Positions 1-6,257 of a stretch of DNA of 6,321 bases are shown here, piece by piece; positions within the stretch are counted from its first letter, which is position 1; each line of letters opens with the position of its first letter. The stretch spans positions 1-6,321 of the forward strand of contig JAUVRF010000114.1 in assembly GCA_030597775.1 (NCBI GenBank). Reading direction: 5' to 3'. This DNA is from Methanobacteriota archaeon (lineage in GTDB: Archaea; Thermoplasmatota; DTKX01; GCA-020343715). Below the pieces are notes generated by a model. It was not told where the DNA came from. It saw nothing but the letters and a program-made list of their open reading frames with translations, and ran no database searches. The translations under genes were made by a program, and so were the position numbers.

Positions 1-2380
1 CCAGGTACCAGGTGAAGTTGTGGAGCCCGAACTCCAGCTCGTCCGCGTCGATGAGGTCGGTCACGGCGAAGGTGGCGATCTGCATCTCGTCGATGTCCGA
101 TTGGACGCCCGCCGGGGTGAACGATATTATCGGGGCGTTGGGGACGTTGACGATCACGATGGTGAGGTCCTGCCTGACGATGGTGTTGTCGCCGTCCTTG
201 CAGGTGATGTTGAGCACCACGGTGGCATAGAAGTTGTCGTCCAGCAGCTCGATGACGATGGTGCTCTCCGTGATCACGTTGTTCTTGTGGTAGACGTTGA
301 TGCCGCCGCTGACCTCGCTTGGGATCGACCAGGTGTAGGTCAGGTCGTCGCCGTCCACGTCGTAGAAGAACGGGGCAAGGTCCAGCTCGATCGAATCGTC
401 GCCCTCCCCCATGTCCACCTGCGGGATGGGTGCGGCGATGCGGGGCACGTCATTGATGGGACGGACGGTGAGGGTCAGGGTCTCGAACACCTTCTCCTCC
501 AGGATATCGAAGCACCAGATCTCGAACTCGAAGGTGCCCGTCACGTCGGCCGCTGGCAGGAGCTCTATTGCACCCGTCGCCGGGTCGAGGGTGATGGCGA
601 CATCGTTGCCTCCCTCGTCCGTCCAACCGAATGTGAGCACACCATGAGAACCATCATCGGGGTCCGAGAACACATCGTTGAGGTCACCCGTGGCCGTGGT
701 CTCCTCGTCACAGGAGAGGGCCATCGGCCCGCCGCTCCGGGGCAGGTCGGGTACTGGATTCACAACGAGCCTGAGATCGATGTAGATGTAGTGGCGCTCG
801 TCGGTCTGACCCTTGTCAACTGCCCGGAGTCGCCACCAGACCTCGCCGTTCCAATCCGCGGGAGGGGTGATGTTCAGGTAACCGTCGTAGGCCAGACCAG
901 GAATGTCGTACACGAAGTCCGGGGTCTTGTTGTAGATCACGTAGGACATCTTGTCCTCGTCCGGGTCGGTGAAGTGGGAGTCCAGCTCGATGCTGATGGT
1001 GTCGTCCTCGTCCCACGTGTAAACCTCCTCGAACGGGACCGCGAGGGTTGGGGCCCTGTTGGAGAGCTTGAAGTTGATGTCGTAGAACGCCCGGAATCCG
1101 GAGAAGCCCCAATAGCATTGTTCCGTGTGCACGCTGAACCGCACGTAGAACGTCTCGTCCTGGTCGAAGATGGTCGTGGTGCTCACGGGTGGTAGCTCCA
1201 GCTCGTTGTTGAAGGTGGGTCCCGGGTCCCTGCTGCTGTCGGCCCACATCACATATCCGGTCTGGTTGTAGATGACAAGCTCGTAAGCATGGCCATCGCC
1301 CAGGTTCAGGTCCCTCAGGGTGACCGTCACGCGGAGCACCTTGTCGCCCGCCAGGATCCTCAACTGGTACCAGTCGTGGACGTCGTATCCCATCTCGATG
1401 GGCACCCTGGGGATAAAGGTCTCCTTCGTGATGACCGGTCCCTGTGTGTGCAGTTCGTCCCCTTCCAGGGGGGCTGTACCGAAGGACCAATCGACGCTGT
1501 ATGTGGAGCTTGTGGTCGTGTATCGATCGGCCGCAGTGGTCCTCCAGACCACGATCGAGTATGTGCCGTCGTGGGGGGCTATGAACTTGACCTGGACGGC
1601 GGTCGCGGCCCCTGCCTGGGTGCGGTTGAGCATGTGGGGCCGCTGGGACGCTGCGCCCCAGGGGATGGTCTCCCAGACCTCCAAGTAGAACGGATGGTCG
1701 GCATGCTCGCGGTTGAGGACGAGGCTCAGTAGGTCGCCCGCCCTCAGGTTCACGGTGTAGGTGTCGATCCAGTTGAAGTCCGCGATGTGGTCGTCCGACA
1801 TCGTCATGACCCCATCGTAGGAGCTCCCGGCATTCATGTCCCGGGGGTCCTCCACGGTCACGTTGAGGAAGTAGTATGCCCATCTACGGTCCTCGTCCGG
1901 GTGGTCGACCCAGACCTTGATGAAGAACCGTCCACCCAGGTTCTCGGGCACGGTGTAGCTGAACACGTTCCGCCTGTAGGCGGCGCCGCCGCCCTGGCTC
2001 CATGTGAGGTGGTAATCGTGGATGTGCCGGTAGGCCGTGTCCCAGACCTCGTACTTGATGTAGTAGGTCCCTCCCTGGAGGGGGTCTTCCGGATTGCTGT
2101 AGCGGTCGTATTTCCTGAACTGGATCTGGATGAGCTGACCCGCAGATGCGTTGAACTTCCAGAAGTCCTGGTTGGTGGTACCGTTGTGGTCCATGGCATC
2201 CCATATCCAAGCGGCATCAATACTGATAGGGGTCTCTAGCCAATCGGCTTCACCCGCGTTCTCGTTGTCAGTGACCACCTGGATCACGGTGGCCGATGCG
2301 CTGGGCAGGAGCGATAACATGGCGAGGGCCATGAATGCGGTTATCACCAAGTAGGTCGTGATTCTTAGTTTTCTATCCAT
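1..2380 (-). CDS. Large secreted surface protein with PPC-like and cadherin-like domains (3' end missing)
   Basis: An open frame of 793 codons runs without a stop from an ATG at 2380 to the left edge, so the C-terminus is missing. Residues 1-30 form a Sec signal peptide: basic DRKLR, a hydrophobic core, and an ASA cleavage site ending at A30. Three beta-rich segments resembling PPC (pre-peptidase C-terminal) domains follow, each with an aromatic Asp motif and an Ala-Gly turn: DFWKF at 72, DTYTV at 206, DWYQL at 336. From about residue 441, repeats of roughly 100 residues begin at 441, 541, 642 and 748, with acidic calcium-type motifs (FTDPDED at 470, FSDPDDG at 571, FYDVDGDD at 672) and NDVP-like linkers, as in cadherin-like domains. 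Nine N-X-S/T sequons suggest N-glycosylation. No catalytic domain is visible. A role in the cell envelope, adhesion or S-layer-like assembly is inferred. An in-frame ATG at 2389 is an alternative start, but GGGGG at 2390-2394 sits at a better distance from 2380. A missing membrane anchor may lie beyond the edge. Confidence 0.88.
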   Translation of the reverse strand, partial: MDRKLRITTYLVITAFMALAMLSLLPSASATVIQVVTDNENAGEADWLETPISIDAAWIWDAMDHNGTTNQDFWKFNASAGQLIQIQFRKYDRYSNPEDPLQGGTYYIKYEVWDTAYRHIHDYHLTWSQGGGAAYRRNVFSYTVPENLGGRFFIKVWVDHPDEDRRWAYYFLNVTVEDPRDMNAGSSYDGVMTMSDDHIADFNWIDTYTVNLRAGDLLSLVLNREHADHPFYLEVWETIPWGAASQRPHMLNRTQAGAATAVQVKFIAPHDGTYSIVVWRTTAADRYTTTSSTYSVDWSFGTAPLEGDELHTQGPVITKETFIPRVPIEMGYDVHDWYQLRILAGDKVLRVTVTLRDLNLGDGHAYELVIYNQTGYVMWADSSRDPGPTFNNELELPPVSTTTIFDQDETFYVRFSVHTEQCYWGFSGFRAFYDINFKLSNRAPTLAVPFEEVYTWDEDDTISIELDSHFTDPDEDKMSYVIYNKTPDFVYDIPGLAYDGYLNITPPADWNGEVWWRLRAVDKGQTDERHYIYIDLRLVVNPVPDLPRSGGPMALSCDEETTATGDLNDVFSDPDDGSHGVLTFGWTDEGGNDVAITLDPATGAIELLPAADVTGTFEFEIWCFDILEEKVFETLTLTVRPINDVPRIAAPIPQVDMGEGDDSIELDLAPFFYDVDGDDLTYTWSIPSEVSGGINVYHKNNVITESTIVIELLDDNFYATVVLNITCKDGDNTIVRQDLTIVIVNVPNAPIISFTPAGVQSDIDEMQIATFAVTDLIDADELEFGLHNFTWYL

Positions 2381-2386
2381 CGTGGA

Positions 2387-2440
2387 CATCCCCCAGTAGG
2401 ACGACTATGGCAGGCATTGGACGCGTACCATATGAACCTT
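2387..2440 (-). promoter_or_regulatory. Putative promoter and ribosome-binding site of the secreted-protein gene
   Basis: Read on the minus strand, GAAAGG followed by TTCATATGG (about 2430-2445) resembles a weak archaeal BRE plus TATA element. Transcription starting some 25 bases downstream, near 2408, would give a leader of roughly 28 bases. GGGGGATG at 2387-2394 then resembles a Shine-Dalgarno sequence, with 9 bases between the G run and the ATG at 2380. The TATA match is poor, so the ribosome site is better supported than the promoter. Confidence 0.35.
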
Positions 2441-2457
2441 TCATTCATGTTCACTTG

Positions 2458-2488
2458 GGCCAGTGGGCATCCGATGGGTACACTGGCC
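2458..2488. repeat. Perfect 8-bp inverted repeat, candidate operator (distal dyad)
   Basis: GGCCAGTG at 2458-2465 is mirrored exactly by CACTGGCC at 2481-2488, with a 15-base spacer. Within the spacer, CATC-C-GATG (2468-2476) is a smaller palindrome with almost the same centre. The dyad lies between the two divergent genes, about 60 bases before top6B and about 80 bases before the secreted-protein gene. It could be a protein-binding operator or, if transcribed, an RNA hairpin. No regulator can be named. Confidence 0.55.
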
Positions 2489-2503
2489 GACGGAAATGTT
2501 GAT

Positions 2504-2536
2504 TAGCCAGGAGCACAATAGAGTGGCAACTGGCTA
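2504..2536. repeat. Perfect 7-bp inverted repeat next to the top6B start (proximal dyad)
   Basis: TAGCCAG at 2504-2510 is mirrored exactly by CTGGCTA at 2530-2536, with a 19-base spacer. Its core GCCAG-N19-CTGGC has the same spacing as the dyad at 2458-2488, shifted by 47 bases. It ends 12 bases before the top6B ATG and 5 bases before the AGGAGG ribosome-binding sequence. A bound protein or an RNA hairpin here could therefore control top6B expression. The weak TATA-like ACAATAG at 2515-2521 lies in the spacer and would suit a nearly leaderless transcript; this is speculative. Confidence 0.5.
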
Positions 2537-2548
2537 GATTCAGGAGGG

Positions 2549-4987
2549 ATGGTAGCGCCTGGTACAGCCTTTAACATAGCCGACGAGCTGGCGAAGAAGC
2601 AGAAGGAGATCTCAGTCTCCGAGTTCTTCGAACGTAACAAGCAGCTGCTGGGCTTCGACAGCCCCACCCGTGCTATCATCTCCTCCGTCAAGGAGGCCGT
2701 CGACAACTCCCTCGACGCCTGCGAGGAGGCGAGCATCCTGCCCGAGATCCTGGTGAGCATCGAGGAGGTCAACAAGAAGCGGAGCATCTACACATTGGTG
2801 GTGGAGGACAACGGGCCAGGCATCGTGCGCAAGCAGATCCCCAACGTGTTCGGCCGCCTTTTGTACGGTTCCCGCTTCCACGCGATCCGCCAGAGCCGGG
2901 GTCAGCAGGGTATCGGGATAAGCGCCGTGGTCATGTACTCCCAGCTCACCACCGGACGGTCCACCATCGTCCGTTCCAAGACGGGCCCCCGGAGACCCCC
3001 CCACGAGATCGAGCTGAAGTTGGACACCAAGCACAACCGCCCCGACGTCCTTCGCGACGAGGTCATCCTGTGGGACGAGAAGGAGCACGGCATCCGCTTC
3101 GAGTGCTATATGGTGGCCCGGTACCAGCGGGGCAGCAAGTCCGCCTACGAGTACCTGCGGTCCACCGCGATAGTCAACCCCCACGTCCGCATAGTCTTCC
3201 GCGAACCCGACGGCCGCGTGATAATCTTCCATCGCGCCACCGACAAGCTGCCCCGGCCCGCCACGGAGATCCAGCCCCATCCGATGGGCATCCTGCTCGG
3301 TACGCTCCTCAAGATGGCCAAGGCCAGCGTGGAGCACAAGATGACCAGCTTCATGCAGAAGGAGTTCTCCCGCGTCTCGGCCCGGGTGGCCAAGGAGGTG
3401 TGCGCCAGGGCGTATATCGACATGGACATGCGGCCCGCAGACCTCTCGGGCGAGCAGGGCGAGCGCATAGTCCAGGCCTTCCATACGGTGAAGATCATGG
3501 CCCCTTCGACGGACTGCCTCTCCCCCATCGGCCCGATCCTCACCCGCAAGGGCCTGAAGAAGGAGACAAAGTCGGACTTCATCGTCACCGCGACCCGACC
3601 CGCCACCGTGTACTCGGGCCATCCCTTCCAGGTGGAGGTGGGCCTCGTGTACGGTGGCGACCTCCCCAAGGAGAGCAGCGTGACCATCCTCCGCTTCGCC
3701 AATCGCGTTCCCTTGCTCTACCAGCAGGGGGGGTGCGCCATCACCCACGCCATCGAGAAGGTTAATTGGCGCCGCTACGGCCTGGACCAGCGGGGAGGTA
3801 GGGGCATCCCCCACGGGCCCATGCTCCTCATGGTGCACGTGGCATCCACGCAGATACCCTTCACAAGCGAGTCCAAGGAGGCCATCGCCGACGACCCGTC
3901 CATCCTCGCCGAGGTGGACAAGGCCCTCCGGGAGATCGGCCGCAACCTGCAGCGTCACGTGAAGAAGAAGGCCCGGTTGTCGAAGATGAAGGACAAGGAG
4001 GACCTGATACGGCAGGTACTGCCCCTCATCGCGAAGAAGTCGGCCGAGATCCTCGACCGACCCGCTCCGCCCATCGAGCCGATCATAGCCAAGATCATGA
4101 ACATGGTGCTGCTGGACGGAGAGGTCACCTACGATCCCAAGGGCAAGCGCCACAACATCACCATCAAGGTGACCAACTACACCCGGGCGGCCAAGACCTT
4201 CTCCCTCTTCAACCTGATAACCACCGACGCACAGATGTTGCACGCCGAGCCCCGGCCCAAGGTCGAGAACGATGACCTCCTGGGTTGGCGCATCTCCCGC
4301 ATGCCTGTTGGTTCGGTCTGGGAGTTCAAGTACCAGCTCCTGGGCACCGAGGCCGGCGACTTCTCCCTCGAGGACCTGGACCTGTACGTCGAGGACCTGG
4401 ACCCGGAGATGGCCAACGGCGTAGAGGCCTGGGACCAGGAAGCCTACGACGATATGCACAGGGAGGCAAGCGGCGAGCATCCAGAGGGATGGGTCGAGGT
4501 GGACGACTCGGCAGTGGAGGGCGAGGAAGAGGAGGGTGAGGAGGGGGCCATGGAACCGAGACCGGAGGCCGGGGTCGAGGCCGGACCAGAAGCGGAGCCG
4601 GAGCCCGAACCCGAGTCGGAGCCCGAGCCCGAGCCGGAGCCTGAACCTGAGCCGGAACCCGAGCCCGAGCCCGAGCCCGAACCCGAGCCGGAACCTGGGC
4701 CGACACCTGAACCCGAGCCCGAGCGGGACCTCGTGTCGGAGCTCGAGGACGCCCTGGACGAGATGGAGGCTCCCGAGAAGGAGACGCCCTGGGACCTCAA
4801 TGGCGAGGCGGCTGAGGCCTCTGTCAAGCCGGCGAAGGAGCCCCCCCTCAAGGTTGCCACCTTGAAGGGGTCCGAGGAGAAGGACATCAAGACGATCCTT
4901 GACGACCTGGATCCCAAGGAGGGGGGGCGCAAGCAGGCCGGGTTGGCGGATTTCGATGATGAGTTCAGAATGGAGGTGAGCGATTGA
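2549..4987 (+). CDS. top6B: DNA topoisomerase VI subunit B with extended acidic Glu-Pro tail
   Basis: This is the ATPase subunit of the type IIB topoisomerase. ATP-driven dimerisation captures a DNA segment that passes through the break made by Top6A. The 812-residue product has the GHKL (Bergerat) fold: N box EAVDNSLDA at 49-57 with Mg-binding N53, VEDNGPGI at 85-92 with D87, and the glycine lid RGQQGIGIS at 117-125. An H2TH-like segment follows at about 242-330. The transducer (about 331-500) contains TSESKEAIA, where K443 is the likely switch lysine. An Ig-like C-terminal domain spans about 510-615, as in methanosarcinal Top6B. Most archaeal Top6B proteins end near 530-620 residues. This one adds about 190 acidic residues, including 18 Glu-Pro dipeptides (683-724) and a final LADFDDEF-containing segment. 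ATG 2549 is the only usable start, because an in-frame TAG lies at 2519 and no other start codon intervenes. AGGAGG at 2542-2547 is unusually close to it. The gene overlaps top6A by 4 bases. Confidence 0.97.
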   Translation: MVAPGTAFNIADELAKKQKEISVSEFFERNKQLLGFDSPTRAIISSVKEAVDNSLDACEEASILPEILVSIEEVNKKRSIYTLVVEDNGPGIVRKQIPNVFGRLLYGSRFHAIRQSRGQQGIGISAVVMYSQLTTGRSTIVRSKTGPRRPPHEIELKLDTKHNRPDVLRDEVILWDEKEHGIRFECYMVARYQRGSKSAYEYLRSTAIVNPHVRIVFREPDGRVIIFHRATDKLPRPATEIQPHPMGILLGTLLKMAKASVEHKMTSFMQKEFSRVSARVAKEVCARAYIDMDMRPADLSGEQGERIVQAFHTVKIMAPSTDCLSPIGPILTRKGLKKETKSDFIVTATRPATVYSGHPFQVEVGLVYGGDLPKESSVTILRFANRVPLLYQQGGCAITHAIEKVNWRRYGLDQRGGRGIPHGPMLLMVHVASTQIPFTSESKEAIADDPSILAEVDKALREIGRNLQRHVKKKARLSKMKDKEDLIRQVLPLIAKKSAEILDRPAPPIEPIIAKIMNMVLLDGEVTYDPKGKRHNITIKVTNYTRAAKTFSLFNLITTDAQMLHAEPRPKVENDDLLGWRISRMPVGSVWEFKYQLLGTEAGDFSLEDLDLYVEDLDPEMANGVEAWDQEAYDDMHREASGEHPEGWVEVDDSAVEGEEEEGEEGAMEPRPEAGVEAGPEAEPEPEPESEPEPEPEPEPEPEPEPEPEPEPEPEPGPTPEPEPERDLVSELEDALDEMEAPEKETPWDLNGEAAEASVKPAKEPPLKVATLKGSEEKDIKTILDDLDPKEGGRKQAGLADFDDEFRMEVSD
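4595..4720 (+). repeat. Glu-Pro hexanucleotide repeat tract within top6B
   Basis: This stretch encodes Top6B residues 683-724: three Glu-Pro units, one Glu-Ser, thirteen Glu-Pro units, GPTP, then two Glu-Pro units. At DNA level it is a degenerate 6-bp repeat of GAGCCC type. Codons are mixed (GAG/GAA with CCC/CCG/CCT), so it is not a freshly expanded pure microsatellite. Glu-Pro runs of this kind usually form stiff, extended, negatively charged rods, as in the TonB linker. Here the tract separates the folded enzyme from a short acidic C-terminal segment. Confidence 0.9.
4972..4979 (+). promoter_or_regulatory. Strong ribosome-binding site that fixes the top6A TTG start
   Basis: GGAGGTGA lies inside the last codons of top6B and matches the anti-Shine-Dalgarno end of archaeal 16S rRNA over eight bases. 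It is separated by 4 bases from the TTG at 4984. The next in-frame ATG is 36 codons further on, inside conserved protein sequence. This site is therefore the main argument for the TTG start. Confidence 0.85.
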
Positions 4988-6090
4988 CAGGTGCCAAGAA
5001 AGAGGGAAGGGACTACGAAGAGGTGCAGAAGAAGCTGTACACCATCGCCGAAGAGATCTACGACTCCATCGAGGACCTGCAGATCCCCCATATGTCCCTA
5101 CCCGCCCGGACCAAGAAGAACATAGTGTTCAACAAGCAGCATCACGTGTGGAAGTACGGCAAGTCCAGGACCCAGCGGACGGCCAAGGACCTCACCGGGG
5201 CGTACTCCCTCCTTCGCACCCTGTACCTCATCGAGTTCATCGGCGACATGATAGCGAACTCCAAGTCCTCCACCCTGAGGGAGATGTACTACATCTCCGA
5301 GGGGTGGGGTCTGGCCAAGTTCCACGAGCAGGACGAGTCCAACCGCCTGGCCGAGGACCTGGAGATAGTCACCATGTCGATGCGTGAGGACTTCAAGCTC
5401 CGACCCGAGGAGGACGGCGCCCGCATCATCGGCAACCTCACCCTGCAGGAGACCAACCGCAAGGGCATCAAGAAGAAGATCAATTGCCGGGACGATGTGG
5501 GGGACTCGGGTTACGGCATCCCGTACAACGTGGAGTCGGACAAGATAAAGTTCCTGGACGCCGACGCCGACTTCATCATAGCCCTGGAGACCGGCGGTAT
5601 GTTCGACCGGCTGGTGGAGAACGGCTTCGACGAGACCCACAGGGCCATCTGCCTTCATCTCAAGGGCCAGCCCGCCCGGTCGACCAGGAGGTTCATGAAG
5701 CGCCTTTCGGAGGAACAGAACATCCCCGTCATCGTGTTCACGGACGGAGACCCCTGGTCCTTCCGTATATTCGCATCGGTGGCCTTCGGGGCCATCAAGA
5801 CGGCCCACCTCTCCGAGTACCTGGCCACACCCACGGCCCAGTTCCTCGGCGTGACCCCCTCGGACATCGTCAACTACGACCTGCCCTCGGACAAGCTCAC
5901 CGATGGTGACATCCAGGCCCTCAAGGCCGAGCTCACCGACCCCCGCTTCAGGGACGGGTTCTGGCAGGACGAGATCAAGCTGCAGCTCAAGCTGGGCAAG
6001 AAGTCCGAGCAGCAGGCCCTCGCCAAGTACGGCCTGGACTTCGTCACCGACACGTACCTGCCCGAGAAGCTGGGGCAGATGGGTTTCTGA
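4984..6090 (+). CDS. top6A: DNA topoisomerase VI subunit A (Spo11-like DNA cleavage subunit)
   Basis: This is the catalytic subunit of topoisomerase VI. It cuts both DNA strands through tyrosine 5'-phosphodiester bonds and is the archaeal homologue of the meiotic protein Spo11. The product is 368 residues, normal for the family. The winged-helix (5Y-CAP) part, about 60-150, contains LREMYYIS; Y103, the second tyrosine of the pair, is the likely nucleophile. The Toprim part supplies the metal ligands: E202 in ALETGGMF, and D254 and D256 in FTDGDPWSF. All expected catalytic residues are present, so the enzyme should be active. Translation starts at TTG 4984, which overlaps the top6B stop (TGA 4985-4987) and follows a near-perfect ribosome-binding site. 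This arrangement implies translational coupling with top6B and balanced A2B2 assembly. Transcription probably comes from the top6B promoter, since no promoter is visible inside the overlap. No clear terminator follows directly. Confidence 0.97.
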   Translation: MTGAKKEGRDYEEVQKKLYTIAEEIYDSIEDLQIPHMSLPARTKKNIVFNKQHHVWKYGKSRTQRTAKDLTGAYSLLRTLYLIEFIGDMIANSKSSTLREMYYISEGWGLAKFHEQDESNRLAEDLEIVTMSMREDFKLRPEEDGARIIGNLTLQETNRKGIKKKINCRDDVGDSGYGIPYNVESDKIKFLDADADFIIALETGGMFDRLVENGFDETHRAICLHLKGQPARSTRRFMKRLSEEQNIPVIVFTDGDPWSFRIFASVAFGAIKTAHLSEYLATPTAQFLGVTPSDIVNYDLPSDKLTDGDIQALKAELTDPRFRDGFWQDEIKLQLKLGKKSEQQALAKYGLDFVTDTYLPEKLGQMGF

Positions 6091-6257
6091 GCGTCTATCC
6101 TCCAATTCGGTCATCACGTACGTCCCCAGAACCACCTCGTACTCGATACAAACGGGCTGACAGTAACATTATATTTAATTATACAAACCACCAATATCTA
6201 ACCGTGGGTTGGTTATCTAAGAGCTGGATCTCTCGTAGCAATGAGGACTATGGTTCA
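6091..6257. other. Intergenic region after top6A
   Basis: I see no convincing gene or structural RNA here. The first 70 bases have mixed composition and include the 8-bp palindrome ACGTACGT (6116-6123). Composition then shifts to AT-rich at about 6161-6200. There is no stem-loop followed by a T run that would mark a terminator for the top6BA transcript. The pyrimidine/AT-rich stretch at 6169-6183 is the only place where archaeal termination on T-rich DNA might occur. Confidence 0.5.
6169..6183 (+). promoter_or_regulatory. Probable TATA box of the downstream gene
   Basis: TTATATTTAATTATA stands out from the GC-rich surroundings and fits an archaeal TATA element. Transcription would start about 25 bases downstream, around 6200-6205. 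That leaves a leader of about 55 bases before the ATG at 6258. The leader contains a direct repeat of TATCTAA (6195-6201 and 6214-6220) and a short inverted repeat TAACC/GGTTA (6199-6203 and 6211-6215). Confidence 0.5.

Noticed and set aside
20..1195. A 391-codon plus-strand frame opposite the secreted-protein gene
   Set aside because: Its product is dominated by Val, Asp, Gly and His, typical of antisense reading of GC-rich genes. The minus strand gives a continuous signal-peptide and cadherin-like protein.
816..1883. A 355-codon minus-strand frame overlapping the secreted-protein gene
   Set aside because: It is a different frame of the same strand, rich in Arg, Gly, Pro and His. The main frame is open through the entire region and carries the domain motifs.
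2387..2389. ATG at 2389 as start of the secreted-protein gene
   Set aside because: It is in frame and possible, but the G run at 2390-2394 directly abuts it. ATG 2380 has a normal 9-base gap from the same G run.
2381..2548. An insertion-sequence or attachment site in the divergent intergenic region
   Set aside because: The inverted repeats are short and symmetrical around small spacers, with no transposase, integrase or target duplication nearby. An operator or hairpin is the simpler reading.
2612..4480. A 622-codon open frame on the minus strand, antisense to top6B
   Set aside because: It is a shadow of high-GC coding DNA. Its translation is rich in His, Gly, Val, Leu and Asp with no recognisable motif, while the opposite strand encodes a clear Top6B with all ATPase motifs.
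4595..4720. CRISPR-like or tandem-repeat array
   Set aside because: The repeat unit is 6 bp without spacers and lies in frame within top6B, encoding Glu-Pro pairs.
5098..6135. A 345-codon open frame on the minus strand, antisense to top6A
   Set aside because: The plus strand encodes the conserved Top6A with catalytic Tyr and Toprim residues. The antisense product is compositionally biased and resembles no family.
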